Assembly (NCBI GenBank): GCA_022702545.1
Contig: JAHRBC010000003.1
Span: 7,564,001-7,628,000, forward strand
Direction of reading: 5' to 3'
DNA: 64,000 nt
Origin: Phycomyces nitens
Lineage: Eukaryota > Mucoromycota > Mucoromycetes > Mucorales > Phycomycetaceae
The notes below the pieces were generated by a model. It did not search any database. It was not told the origin of the DNA and saw nothing but the letters and a program-made list of their open reading frames with translations. Shown here piece by piece: positions 45,779 to 58,720 of the stretch. A program made the translations under genes and the position numbers. The stretch's first letter is position 1, and each line of letters begins with the position of its first letter.

Positions 45779-46250
45779 ATTTCTCGAATAATTGAATGGC
45801 TGACGGCGATTTCACTTGCCAATCTCTTTTAAATGACGTTTGTTTTAGGAGTCAAAAGAATTGGGTTTTTCTGAGCGAGACAGGTCGTTGATAGAATTTT
45901 GCTTTTATATTTTTACGTTGGAAATTATGGCAATGAGGAATCCAGCTTTGTGAATCATAATTATGATCAGTATGTTGTAATATTGACGGCGGACATATTT
46001 TCTACGAGGGCTTTCATCTACTGTTTGAATATGAGAGAGGTGTGTTTGTAAGTAAAGAGCAAGAAAAAACAAAACAAAATAAGAAAAGAAGAGGGTGTCC
46101 GGGCATTTAAATCTTAATTGGCTGGAATATAAATAAATAAATAAAGTATGATATTCTAAAAAATCAACATTGGATATTGATTATTTGAATTTATATATAT
46201 ATATATATAAATATAAATATATGTATTTAAATACAAGAAGAAATAGTACA

Positions 46251-46335
<85 letters not shown>

Positions 46336-46566
46336 GAGATAGAGATAGAGATAGAGATAGCAATAAAAGTTATAAGAATATTAAAATGTAAATATATAAT
46401 ACTAGGACGAATACTAGTATTAATAATAGTAGTAATAGAAAAGAAAGTGTCTATAATCTAAAGAGAAAGAAAGAGTATTTAGTAATTAAGGGAAATTATA
46501 TAATAGATTAAAAATTAAAAAGGGGGAGGTGTAATAAATAATTAGGCTAATAAGTAAAAAGGTAGA
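44845..46566. other. Intergenic, microsatellite-rich
   Basis: No gene seen. An (ATC)n run of about ten units lies at 45747-45778 and AT-rich low-complexity DNA from 46130 on. A TTAAA/AAATAA-rich 3' flank precedes the stop of the next gene. Confidence 0.45.
46252..46335. repeat. (AAT)n microsatellite, about 27 units, followed by GATAGA repeats
   Basis: Perfect trinucleotide tract ending at about 46335 and then four to five AGAGAT units. Likely length-polymorphic. Confidence 0.9.
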
Positions 46567-47346
46567 TCAAGTACTGAGTCGATGGGTAGATGGGTGAGTA
46601 GTGGCAGTACTACTGTAGCTGGCTGTATAGTGAACAACGATCTTACGAAGGGCTTCTTCGAGGGTGTCCCAGGGAAACACTTTGAGATCCTTTTCGATAT
46701 TACGCGGTCTAGGGTTAGGATAGCCCATGATCATACGAAAGAAGCGGGTTGTGTCCGGCTTGGTTTTGCCGAGTGTCAGAGGATGAAACTCTTCTAGATT
46801 GCGTCGAACACGATTCTTTTCTTGCTGTGTAAATTCTCCATCGACTAGGAATTCCAACAGACGGATGCAGTCTACGGATGTATAATAGTATGCATCTTGC
46901 TCTTGCCAATATATACACGATATGGCAAGGGTATTGTCGGTGTCTTGATCCCATTCTGAAATTATATCGAAGCCACAGCTGACTTCATTGCGGCCACTGG
47001 TGCGCCAGAACCGGACAAGACGGCGGCCAGTACTGACCTCTTCGGGAGACCAGTCCAGAGTGACCTTGGACAGTTGGCCTTGGAGATGAAATGCGGGCTG
47101 GTTCAGCAAGATCTCGGTCGGGACAGTTGCAGTAATTGGAGTTGTGGTGCTAGTGGCAGAACTAGGGTTAGCAGACGAAGCAACAGATGCAGTAGATATG
47201 GTAGGCTTCGGGGGTGATAGTTGAGGTCGAGATGGTTGAATTGGCAGAGGCTGGATAGGCTGGGGATGAGAGTGAGAGTGGGTCCGAGAGTGGGTCCGAG
47301 AATTGGTCCGAGAATGGGAGGTAGCTTTCTGTTGTTGTTGTTGAGC

Positions 47347-47379
<33 letters not shown>

Positions 47380-48357
47380 TTGAGCTTGCTGTTGTTGAGC
47401 TTGCTGCTGCTGCTGCTGCTGTTGTTGTTGAGCTTGCTGTTGCTGCTGGGTTGTACTCTGAAGAGAAGAGGTCTGTGGTGGTACTGGCAATTGACGTGTG
47501 GTTTGGTCAAGAGAATAGTCTGGAGCCGAAAGTGCCATGTCAGAGGGATAGGTAGGATAGGGATTGGGAGGGTAGCCTTTGTCGGAAATGGAAGAGTTAG
47601 TGATTGGTGGAGACCAAACAATGGAACACAAGCGTGGTTTTTTTTATAAAAAAAATTAAAGAGGCTTACTTTCATAAAAGGTGTCCTCGCGTGTAGAAGG
47701 ATAGCCCAACTGAGGAGTACGACCGAGATCGTAATCAGTAAAGCCACCAATGGAAAATGGAATCATATCATCTACAGAATGTCAGCCACAGGAACATGGA
47801 CAACACAAGAAACACATTCCGGACAGAGATAATTGCTTACCCGTCAAGGAAGAGATCGGCCTTTGACGCTGATCGACAAGTGAGGAAATGAGCTCGGGGG
47901 TTTGGTCTTCATGGTACAGATACTCTGCAGCCATAAGGCTGTCTTGGACCCTATCCTGGTCAATTACAACTACCCAGACTGGGATCTCGTCCGGCCCCGG
48001 AGGACCCGATAGGAGTGGTATGCATGCCAGCAGAACCACCGACAAAGTGTCGTACGGACAGGCTTTGGTGGGTACAATGTACGAGCCAAAACAGAGCCGC
48101 AGGTTCGGGATGACTTCAGCTCTGTCGACTGTCAGGAGGACCTCGAGAGTATAAAACGTATGTTGCACCAGCCGACAGCTGTCTAAATGCAGCCCATGGT
48201 AACGGGTCGTAGCCACTGGCGACCATGCATAAAGACCTTTGATGGATGTCTGTTTGATGGTTAGCGCAGAGGTTGCAGGAGTGCTAGACTGGCTTGAGAG
48301 AAGATCGTCATAAGCACAGCGAATAGGTGGCCAGAGGATGACGTGACTCTCTGACAT
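46567..48357 (-). CDS. MedA/Medusa-type (DUF7082) developmental regulator
   Basis: Exons 48357-47841, 47771-47670, 47576-46567; 542 aa. The C-terminal domain shows FHLQGQLSKVTLDWSPEEV, GRRLVRFWR, SCIYWQEQDAYYYTSVDCI, EKNRVRRNLEEFHPLTLGK and NIEKDLKVFPWDTLEEALRK, which I recognise as the DUF7082 domain of the Medusa/Acon-3 group, regulators of sporulation and development in filamentous fungi. Before it is a glutamine tract (about 35 Gln with Ala breaks, encoded by mixed CAG/CAA) and an SHSRTNSRTHSRTHSHSH repeat, together a likely activation or condensate region. The N-terminal 170 residues are less conserved (HVILWPPIRCAYDDLL). An upstream GTG frame at 48369 is not used; ATG at 48357 is chosen. 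DNA binding is not demonstrated for the family as far as I know. Confidence 0.78.
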
Positions 48358-49348
48358 GGATGGAGCCACAATGGAGAATTCAAGAGAGAGAAGATTGCTA
48401 GAAAAGAAGGTTAGATTTGTGATAGCCTGGGATGCCTATATGCTTGTCTTTTGTGTGTCTTTGGAGCCCAGCCTACACATTTTAATCGCATGGTCACACA
48501 AGCCAGAGACAATGTCTTTACTACTTTACCAAAGTGCCCGTTTGGAAAATGGGAATCAAAAGGAAAGAAGACCTGCAGCGAATTCACTACCAGGCTTGTC
48601 TAAAACCACCGTAATCTCCACCGATCGCCCACACAAATCCTCCTATCCTTGATTTGTTGGGTTTCTGGCCATGCAGGACTGCTCTGCTGTCACCACGACG
48701 ATCTTTTTCTTTACACACAAGTCCGCTCTTGACAAGTCTTGTTCTCTCTTCTCAGTCAACGCTCGAGCCATTATCATTGGTGGCTTAGGTGTCCTATTCA
48801 ACCTCCTCCATCAAAGCAGCTTGCGAACCCAATAGCAAGAGATATATATGTATAAATATTTCACTTGATAATAAACACTTGACAAATAGTATCCCAGCCC
48901 GTCCTTATTGTGCGTACGGCTTATTGGCATTGCATATATATATATATTTTTCTTTCAATTTTTTTTTAATTTTTTTTTTGGCGACATTACCCCATTTCTA
49001 AAAAGTAATCATCATCAATGTCCAGGCCCATTGTAAAATCCTCTTGAGCCCAAAAGCAAAAAAGAAACACCTGCTTCTTATTATCCTGGCTTCATCCTTC
49101 TTTCATTAGCCCACCTTAAAAAAAAATTCAAGCAACACTGTTGTCAACTCTCCTTTTCACTCCGTCACAGCACCGCCATCCACGTGACATCAAGTAGGTA
49201 AATACTGCGATAGATCGTCGGCAATGTCTCATTACTGTCATCCATCCCCCTTCCACAGCCCAAAAAAAAACCTCACATTCCACTGTAAACACACTCACAC
49301 ACATGCACCCCTTATAATTTACCTTCTAACCCTAGCCGTGTCCTGTAG
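48358..49348. other. Divergent promoter region between MedA-like and KH-protein genes
   Basis: Nearly 1 kb, with pyrimidine-rich tracts and several CAC/CACA repeats next to 49290. A possible 5'-UTR intron of the KH gene runs from GTAAATA (about 49198) to CTGTAG just before the ATG. No coding gene is seen in the interval. Confidence 0.45.
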
Positions 49349-50827
49349 ATGGCAAACATTTCTGACGCAGATCTCATTGACTCACCCACAGATCGGTCCA
49401 AGCGTCCTCGTCTTGAAGACGAAGAATGGAACCAGGAGTACGATGACCGCAACACAGACCGCCAGCCCAAGCGCCAGGCCGTCCCTGATCCAGAGACAAA
49501 GGCGCCTCATTTTGCAGGCACCGCCCCAGACGAATCTGACGACGACACAAAAAAGGATTTTGGACGCAACAGACGCAAACGTTGGGAAGAGTATGAAAAT
49601 GGGTCCCAGGAGTCAGACGGTGACGACGAAGTTCAGATTGTTCTAGATGACACAGTCAAGACTGAAGAACGCTCACCCCGTACTCAGACCAACCAGTCTT
49701 CCTCTACAGACCAGCCCACCAACAACGGCCTTGATCCAGACGATCCATCCCAGCAGCCTGTTCTCTCTATCCGCTCACTGGTAGGCACAAAGGACGCTGG
49801 TGTGATAATTGGGCGTGGAGGCAAGAACGTAAGCGAGATTAGAGAAATGTCTGCTGCTCGCGTCACTATCTCTGACATCGTCCCTGGTGCCTACGAACGT
49901 ATTCTAACTGTCAGTGGACCCCTAGCTGCCATTGCAAAGGTAAAGAATGATAAATAAAAATAGCCTTGTCTACACACGTATTTTATTGACACATTCACTG
50001 TTTTTTAGGCATATTCTTTGGTTGGAGAAAAGATTTTATTGGAACAGCCGGTTGGTGAGGATGGCCAAGATCAAACACTCACCATCCGCATCTTGGTTCC
50101 TGACAACCGAATGGGCACACTGATTGGTCGTGGTGGAAGCGTGATCAAGTTAATACAGGAACAAAGTGGTGCTCGTCTGATTGCATCTGAAGAACCCTTG
50201 CCAATGTCGACAGAGCGTACCATCACTGTCATGGGAACTCCTGCTGCCATTCAGACAGCTGTCTATAAGATTTGTGAAATCCTCATGGACCACATGGAGC
50301 GTATGAATGGTGGAATGATGCATTACAAGCCCCAACCCCAGATGACGAATTCTGCCAATGGAAACAATAATAGCAATAACAATATCTCTTCTGTTGGCAA
50401 CCGTGGCTATCATTCCATGCCTCGATCAAACCCTGGAATGGCTTCTCATTCAAACAACAGTTATGGAATGATGGGAATGGGTATGAATGTTGCTGCCAAT
50501 CCTCAGTTTTATTATCAAGCAGCTGCAGGCTATAATGGTGCCTCCCATCCAAGAGGAGGTTGTGCTGACTATGGAATGGTGGCCAGTTCTCAAGCTCAAC
50601 AGATTCTCATTCCGAATGAGATGGTTGGATGTATCATTGGCAAAGGCGGATCCAAGATTAATGAAATAAGACAGATGAGCGGCAGCCACATCAAGATCGC
50701 CGATCCACATGGAGACAATAACGAACGTCTTGTTACTATTACTGGTACTCCTGAGAGTAACCAAATGGCACTTTATATGCTGTATTCACGCATCGAGAGC
50801 GAAAAGAGTAGAACCTCTATGCGCTAA
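49349..50827 (+). CDS. Triple-KH-domain RNA-binding protein (hnRNP K / PCBP / Pbp2-like)
   Basis: Exons 49349-49939 and 50009-50827; 469 aa. The acidic/basic N-terminus (SKRPRLEDEEW, RRKRWEEYE) may hold a nuclear signal. KH1 about residues 131-200 (RSLVGTKDAGVIIGRGGKNV), KH2 about 215-290 (RILVPDNRMGTLIGRGGSVI), KH3 about 395-460 (QILIPNEMVGCIIGKGGSKI); each has the GxxG loop (GRGG, GRGG, GKGG). An Asn/Met/Gly-rich linker separates KH2 and KH3. The layout is that of PCBP/hnRNP K, yeast Pbp2 and fission-yeast Rnc1: binding to C-rich single-stranded RNA for stability or telomere/transcript control. The exon junction lies inside the KH1-KH2 linker, and phases agree. Confidence 0.93.
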
Positions 50828-51151
50828 AAAAAATCTTTGTCTTGACCTCTTATCTTTTTTGCCTTTTTTTTTTCTTCATCTTTTTTTTTATATATATCTT
50901 GGCTCTCTTCTCTCAATCTACCTTTCTCTTTCTCTCTCTATTTTTTTATCACATTATCTCTATCACTACATTTCTCTTCACACAATTCCATCTTTTTTCA
51001 GCAACAACAAAAGAGAGAAGAAGAAAGAACCTATATTTCCCAGTGGTTTTGTGTCTTGTGCTTAAACGCCTGTCCTTCATTTTTACTCCATCTTGATTCT
51101 GTGACCGGCCGAATTTAACTTGCTCTTTCCTTTTGTACATTGTATATCACC

Positions 51152-52123
51152 ATGGCAGCCACATGCAGGGCATGGTATGGCATCCTTGTGCTAATGTTTA
51201 TATGGCATTGTGTGGCATATCCAAGTGCTCCTGGCGCTGTAAGATCGTGTGATTCAAATGATCAAGTCTTGAAATACTAAAAGCAGATAAAAGTGCGATG
51301 TAGAAAGTATGGCTACTCAAGGACATGGTCCATCCCAGAGCACTTGCGATCAATGCTATACAATCAACATCATTCCAATCACATCACCTACATCGCTCCT
51401 TACAGTTCAGATTACTGGCCCAGTCAAGTACCAAGGAATCCTCCTCCAGGTCAAGGATGAACTCAACCAAACCGTCGGCACATTTACAGATTACGACGAT
51501 TCCAACTTTGCGCCGGTCGCATGTGATGATGAAGCTGGAGATGAGAATTTTGGTGTGCTTGGGCATACAAACCCAAATCTCAAAGCATGGCCTGCTAGTA
51601 CAGGCTGGACAATCGACACCATTAACCCAAACACTCAACTACGGGTCCAGGGCATGGTTGTGGTAAATATATATATATATAATCTAGGTGGATATTGTTT
51701 GTCAATCTGATTTTATAATATTTAATCTAGATTGACTATGATAACTATCATATATTACCAGAAACCTCTTTTAAAGTTAAAAAGGTCCCAGCCATTCCCA
51801 AGCCTATTCCATCTCCCACTCCGATATCAAACATTCCACCAGTGTTGGAAGACCTGCCTATCAAAGGCAAAGATGATCCTACGCCTGTAGACAAGGAGGA
51901 ACAGGATGCTTTGTTGCCTAGTCCTACTCTTGTTGTTGAAGCCCCTCAGTTTGTTGAGCCAAGACAACCTAGCCAACTATTTTTCCAGGTTCTTTGCGTC
52001 GTTTTTGGCCTGTACCTGTTTATGTCTCTTGCACATTGGCAATATCGACGTAAAAAACGCTCTCCAGCTGCTCATAGTGTTGATCATGAAGCACAAGAAT
52101 CACTCGTCTCCAAATACGCATAA
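51152..52123 (+). CDS. Reeler-domain type I membrane protein
   Basis: Exons 51152-51238, 51294-51662, 51731-52123; 282 aa. Signal peptide residues 1-23 (WYGILVLMFIWHCVAYPSAPG). The acceptor at 51293 is chosen because it yields CDVESMATQGHG, matching the Cys..M.PGHG start of reeler domains. The domain continues ITGPVKYQGILLQVKD, VGTFTDYDDSNF, VACDDEAGD...GVLGHTNPNLK and WTIDTINPNTQLRVQGMVV. A Pro-rich linker leads to one transmembrane helix (residues about 235-255, FFQVLCVVFGLYLFMSLAHW) and a basic cytosolic tail (YRRKKRS). Expected at the cell surface or secretory pathway; ligand unknown. Confidence 0.75.
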
Positions 52124-53144
52124 TACACATAATACGCACTCTATAAATACATTAATTTTACATGAAATGGTAGATTGACATTTTATTGTTATTACTGGGG
52201 AAATTAAAGCTCTAAGCAATTTTCATTAAGCTTTATGCTCTGTTTTCTATGTGCAACACAATATTGGCAAAGGGTTAATACCTTTGAAAAAGAATCACCA
52301 ATTGTGTTCTTTCTTAATAATAAAGACGCAATTGAAGAGACTTGGCATCATTGAAGCAAAGAAAAATATGGTTCTGTTTCTAGAGTTTATCAGGATATCC
52401 AATTGTCAAGGTAATTTCCACCTATAGAATACAGTGTGCCTAAAGTATCCGTTGACCATTTATACCTGTTACACGCTCTGAATGGCATCAAATCTTATAT
52501 TGACAAGATGATAAAGTTTTGATCTGAGAAACGTACCACACGATTTGGAATAAAAAGATATCAAAAAGAGCATTAGAAGCTCTAATTAAATAATCCAAAC
52601 ATCTGCTCAAAAGTCTCTCTCACTTGGATAGATTGGTAATATAAATACATTGCAATTGAAATGATCTTTTGGCATCGATCCACAAGTCAAACCAATTGCT
52701 ACTTAATGCCTAGCTCTTTAGCTCATACAAATAGCCTATTATTAAACTAGGCTAGTTTTAAACACGCCAGTAATTTCATGTCAACAAGGAGAGATCGACA
52801 GGAATATAAGGCCACACCTGTTAAAACATGAAATGGTTGGTACTCTTGTTGCATTACCAAAATGACAGTACAGAAAAAAAAGTATCATGTTTAGTGAATA
52901 CAAATTCTGTTGTATATTCTATCCAATATCCCAATCGTATTGATTTGGTATAGTCTCTCACGCCATAGAGCTTCTTTGCCATTGTTATCCAAAAGCACAA
53001 TAGCGAGCTTGGATCTACATCATACAAAATTAAAAATATTAAAGTTCATACAATCTCCCCCTTTTTTTTCTACCATTCCTTACAGTGCCCTTTTCTGTCT
53101 ACCTTTCCTTTGTTCTCCCTACCAGTCATCTTGTCTTACTATTC
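52124..53144. other. Intergenic/promoter region, no gene seen
   Basis: About 1 kb of AT-rich DNA. No repeat, RNA gene or conserved open frame is recognised; the 3' part is a pyrimidine-rich leader for the next gene. Confidence 0.45.
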
Positions 53145-56100
53145 ATGAGATACAATCTGGTTATTCTGATTCTGTTTTGGTATACTGTTGCCATTATATT
53201 GGCTGTACCTCAATTCCATACTGGTAAAATGGAATAGCAATGTCTTTTAAAGTACTAGCCTGTAACCCACTTTTTTTTTCTCACTAGTCAACCGTGCTTT
53301 TCATAACGGAACTCTTTGCCCATCAGTGTCAGTCGATAAAATCGCTTGTCCTGTCCTATGCGTTAACCACCCAAGCATGTGCCCTGGGCCTGTAAGCCCA
53401 GAGACTTGTGGTACAGGATTAGTACTGTGTGGCGATGGTACTTGCAAGTCTGAGTGCCAAGGAATTAACAACGTCTGCACTTGTTCCTCTCAGCCAGGAG
53501 TAGTTCGTTATGCATGTGCGGCAAAACTCAAGGTTAAAATTAATCACTATGACCCTGCAAAATCACAGCAGCAAACCTTGACAGCGTGTTCGCTTGCAAT
53601 GAACCAAACCTCACACCACAACACATGGGCCAATAACTCAATTACGATCAACTCTACTACTAATGGAATATGGAATATATGCTCTCCACCACCAAATATC
53701 GCATTTCCTATTCAATGTAACTATCTATTGCTTATAATACCACAGGTCACTAAAGCACTTTTTAAACCAAGCTCCTGTCGTGATCATATACCTCGCTATG
53801 TATTTGACATTCTATATACTATTGCTTCTTTGGGTATCCTACAAAAGAAGCTATGAAAAGGTAACTTTTTGGTTTTTGCCAGCCACAATAATACCTATAA
53901 ATGACATTCTCATTTAACAATCCAACCTAAAAAAATTATTTTAGTTTATTTTCAAGCAAGAAACACTGTGTACGAAGGAAGATATTGATAATCTCCAAAA
54001 CACTCCATTGAATACCTCGGAGGACTTGTTAAAAGGCTATAGGAACCATTGGTTTGGCACCTTTTTGGTTCTCTATACCATTATCGTATCAATTGGTCTA
54101 TCGATATTTTTATTGATTCTCTCTCTAGACTATTATGGCTATGTGAGCAACTAGAACAAGGATGAAAAATATTCAGTCAGTAGGACAGGAGAATAACTCG
54201 TAGCGTATGATACTCTCTAGGTCACAGGCGCTCCATTTGGATTGACATACGCTTCCTATGATCTGAGCAGCAAAGCGTTTTGCCTCTTGTGGTTCTTGTC
54301 TACAAGCTGGTACCTAACCATCAACGTTGTTCGTTCCAGGATACGAAACTTCTTTCGTCTTCGCCACCATATCAAAACTGCCCCGTTTATTCAAATCGAA
54401 CAGTCACGAAAGTCGCTTGATATGTTCACTTTGGAGAGCATGCCATTGAATTCTATCTTGGCTCGTGTTCAAAAACTGGATGCATTGATTAAAAGTAGTT
54501 TTGGATTGAATTATCGAGTGTCCACTGTGCCTGTGCTTTGGACAGCTATGAACTATCCATTCTTCGAATTTCAGAGCATGCGCTACATCTGGAACGATAT
54601 GATGGCTTCCTTTGAACCAGCAACAATCCCATTACCTACCAATCCACCGACATTGCTGGCCATGGCTTTGGGTCTTTCTGAAGAAGAAGCATCTAGACGT
54701 CTGGAAATTGTTGGACAAAACTTCATTGCCGTGGCTATTCCAAGTTTTGTAGAAGCCCTTTGGCAAGAGTAAGTACTAAACCTGGTCTATTGCTCAACTC
54801 ATCACCGGAATCACTTTTGAAAATAATAAAGGTTGACAGGCTTCTTTTATATCTACCAAATCATGATCCTGTGGTGCTACTTTTACCTAGCATACTGGCA
54901 AATCGGCATTTCGGACACACTTGTGATTCTCTTGGCAGCAATAATAAAGGTTGTAATTCGTTTGCGATCAGAACACCGGATCAAAAAAATGGCCGAGCAC
55001 GTTACAGACTGTAATGTCTTGCGGGACAACCAATGGAAAACATTATCTAGCGCACAACTTGTACCAGGAGATGTTGTCCAGCTAGAAATAGGCCAAGTTA
55101 TGCCTGCTGATGCGGTTCTTCTTCGACATGACGCCGTGGTAGACGAGAGCTCTCTTACTGGCGAGCCTCTGCCGGTTCGTAAAGTTCCTTTGCGCAACGA
55201 TGGACAGGACTACTCTTGCGATACTTGCAGTGATGGGAAAGTACACAGCCTGTTTGCTGGGACAACAATTCAACACACTAGCCATAAACCATTGGCGCTT
55301 GTGTTAGCAACTAGAACAAATACAGACAAAGGAAAGCTTATTCAAAAGATATTGTATCCACAAGATGTATCGTTTATATTCCATGAACAGCTTAAATTGG
55401 TGTTTTGTATCCTGATGGCCTATGCACTCATACTACTTGTTGTGGGGTCCTGGTGGCTAGGAGGAACAGGCATGACGGCCTGGTTTTATGGAACGATTTG
55501 TGCTGCCCAGGTTATGAACCCTTTGCTTCCAGGTAAGTTCGGAATTCGGACACAAATCCTTGGCTTCTTTTAATCTCGATACACTTGCTTTTTTTGTTTG
55601 GGGTGAGAAAGCCATGCTGGTGGTAGGACAGTCGGTGGCTGCTGGTCGACTAAAGGAGAAAGAAGTGTTTTGTGTAGACTTGCCACGAATCCTAATGGCG
55701 GGAAAGGTCCAGGTGTTCTGCTTTGATAAGACAGGGACGCTAACCAAGGAGGGATTGGAATACTACGGTACTTGCCCTTCCCACGCCACCAATGAAATGA
55801 ACTCAAAAGAGACTGCGTTTGGCAATATTGTACAAACCATCAGTGGCCTTGATGACACAGAGACTGGAAGGTTAATGAAGATTGGCTTGAGTGTCTGCCA
55901 CTCTGTGACTCATGTTGGAACAGAGGTTGTTGGTAATCCTGTCGACAGTGCCATGTTTCGGGCCAGTGGAGCACACCTTTGTGGAACAGACGAGATTCAA
56001 CTTGCTCAGAGTGATACCAATCACGTGACTCTTCCGTTGAAAGTACTCAGACGCTTCGAATTCGAGCACGGAAGAGCACTCATGTCGGTAGTAGTCTTGG

Positions 56101-57769
56101 ATACCGAGACCAAACACGTCCACGTCTTCTGCAAGGGTGCCTTTGAGCGGATTGAAAATATCAGTTCAAACACGTCTGTGCCTTCTGAGTTTGACAGCGT
56201 AACATCACACATGGCACGCGAGGGATTGTATGTGCTGGGAATGGCTCATTTAGATTTAGGTTCAGCAGTCGATAGTAACCAAGTAGCCACTTGGTCCCGG
56301 GACACGCTCGAGTCCAACCAATTGCAATTTCTGGGTTTGATCCTCTTTAGAAACTCTCTTAGGGAGGACACTGCCAGCGCAATAAGTGCTCTTCAGAATG
56401 GATCTACTAGAACTGTCATGATCACTGGAGACAATGTCCTCACTGCAGCAGCAATTAGCCGGGCGTCTGGACTTATGTCAAGCACCATACGGCTGGTCAC
56501 TGGCAATGTAGAGAATTTGCAAGTTATCTGGAGAGATGTGGATACACACGAATCTGTTCAGGATATTCACCAATTGCTCACAAATGGCAATGTAGAGCTT
56601 GCTCTCTCAGGAAACGCGTTTGATGCGCTTGTCAACACAAACAAGATCCGAGACCTACTGTTCGAGACTCGTATATTTGCTCGCATGACCCCCGTGAACA
56701 AGCGGATGTGTGTTGAGCTTCTCATGGAGCGTACTATCACGGCAATGTGTGGCGATGGTGGAAATGACTGTGGTGCTCTTAGAGCGGCCCATGTAGGCAT
56801 CGCCATGTCCGAGGCAGAAGCATCTGTAGTGAGCCCTTTTAGCACCCCCAGACGTTCTATTCAAGCGTGTGTTGATCTGTTGATAGAAGGCAGAGCAGCA
56901 TTGGCGACCTCGTTTGCAAGTTACAAATACTTGATTATGTACGGTGAAACCATGGCAACCGTCAAGTTTTTCACATTCTATTACACAATGTCGTTCTCTC
57001 AGTGGAACTTCATTCTTGTCGATGCATTTATTACTGTCTTTTGTGCCTTTGCTGTCACACGGGCAGGACCGGCCACAACCTTGTCTTCTTACCGCCCAAC
57101 TGCACGCATTCTTGGGCCTCAAGTGCTGCTTTCTGTGCTTGGGCAGCTGGCCATCAATGTAGGCTTTCTGGTTGGAGCATTTGTCTGGCTTTATAGTCGA
57201 GACGACTTTTTTCGGTGCAATGAATGGGACTCGCGTGCCACGGACACGTCCAAGTGGTGGTTACTAGGCGACAGCTTTGAAGCTTCTGTGCTGACTTTTG
57301 TGTCGCTCTTTCAATTTGTTAATGCTGCCTTGATATTCAACTATGGCCATGTCTTTCGGGAGTCCTGGGTACGCAATTACCTGCTCATTACCGTATGGGT
57401 TATGTTTGTTGGTATTGTGAGCTACTGGGAATTGGCGGGTAAGTGCAGAGTTTTGAGAGAAAATGATATTAAGGCAGACAACGTATGATGATAGACCCGA
57501 ATTTCTTTGGGTGCCTTGTGCGACTCAACTGTGGCAACCCAGATGCCTTGGTTTCTCTAGGCTACCCACGCCCTGACTTTCTTATCGAGCCTTACAATAG
57601 CCCACTTGGGCATAATGTGCTCCCAAAGGAGTTCAGATATCGTTTATGGGCTTACTCTGTGGTTAATATGCTAGTCACTAACACATGGGAGTTGGTGGTT
57701 GTTATGGGACCCGTACATAGGTGGCAGCAACAGAACAGCTTGGTTCAGCGATTCAAAGTAAGGGTCTAG
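53145..57769 (+). CDS. P5-type (P5B/ATP13A-like) ATPase with secreted Cys-rich N-terminus
   Basis: Exons inferred: 53145-53223, 53288-about 53716, about 53757-53860, 53945-54142, 54221-54768, 54832-55532, 55612-57438, 57495-57769; roughly 1,390 aa. A signal-peptide-like start leads into a Cys-rich, N-glycosylation-rich domain (KIACPVLCVNH, DGTCKSECQG). Then TM helices, GAPFGLTYASYDLSSKAF, actuator loop DESSLTGEPLPV, LPAMLVVGQSVAAGRLKEKE and FCVDLPRI..GKVQVFCFDKTGTLT (phosphorylated Asp), MITGDN, and GDGGNDCGALRAAHVGIAMS, the P5 hinge. The C-terminus has LVRLNCGNPDALVSLGY and GHNVLP. Family role: ATP-driven transport of polyamines or other cations in endo-lysosomal/ER membranes. The M4 motif reads NPLLP where P5B enzymes have PPALP. 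The junction between the Cys-rich exon and the first helix has no clean splice solution, so a frameshift or a missed small exon is possible. Confidence 0.85.
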
Positions 57770-58720
57770 TTGTAAGATGCACGGCCCCTTATCGCGTGTC
57801 CTAATCCGTACGAAAATAGAACACATGTTGTTTGAACAATAAAATATAGTGCTGCTTATTAGCCAGGCAAATTGGGCCTTGAGCCGTTTATCACATTGAT
57901 CTCTTCACTATCTCTTTGTCAAATTTAATATTAAGTATCGCACAAGAGTATCCTGTCGCACACTCCGATATTATCTAGCTGGGATTGATGTTTCCAAGCT
58001 TGGCTTCATATTTGGGAATTCCATAGTTTGCAAAAAATCACAGATCAGAGCTTATGGTTTAAACATTTACGACAAGAAAAAGTGTAGAGACAATTGACGT
58101 GGCATGGCAGAGATCAAGTCTGCCCAACACACACTTAGGGTTAAATGTTTATTTGGGCTCAAATGAAATGGCTGTTTTAAAGTAGCGAGGCAGAATAGCA
58201 TGATGTGACGTTCCTACAGCTCCGGTCGGTTTATGCAGAAGCCGGCTTGCAAAAGAGTGGTCAAGGAAGATCAACTTTAGATAGTCTGCTAATCGATTTA
58301 TCAAACGTGTGTGGTATGAATATGGTCAGGGTAGAATAATGGCGTGTTTTGATGGGGCTTTGATAATATATTATCAATTTACAACCAATACTCACAAGCC
58401 AATCTCCATAATTCGTCTGAAAAAGCAGATACACGGTGAGATTTAATGGTCCAGGAAATATTGAATGTATAGCTCGAGTAGCTTTGTTCTCCCTGGTGTC
58501 TAATAAATCGCTTTAAAGCACTGGATTTCCTTGGTTAGCTGATCTTGACTTTTACGGAATCCTTTTATTTTTTCTTGTGATCCAATCATTGTGTGTGTGT
58601 GTCCCTATTAGATCTCTATTTTCACTCCCCTCCGGAAAGTATATAAACCACCGTCAATTGATTAGAAATCGTACATTACTATTCTTCTTCTTTTTCAGAA
58701 AATTTCTCTTATATACAAAC
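57770..58720. other. Intergenic region and LDH promoter
   Basis: No gene seen between the ATPase stop and the LDH start. The last 150 bp contain a (TG)n run at 58591-58602 and a TATA box; the leader is pyrimidine-rich. Confidence 0.5.
58640..58647 (+). promoter_or_regulatory. TATA box of the lactate dehydrogenase gene
   Basis: TATATAAA, 74-81 nt upstream of the LDH ATG and followed by TTCTTCTTCTTTTTC; the position suits a strong inducible promoter. Confidence 0.6.

Noticed and set aside
46181..46391. Poly-Asn and poly-Leu open frames
   Set aside because: Direct translation of the AAT microsatellite.
47103..47750. Frames rich in Leu or Asn/Ser opposite or beside the MedA gene
   Set aside because: They are other-frame readings of the CAG/CAA repeat tract.
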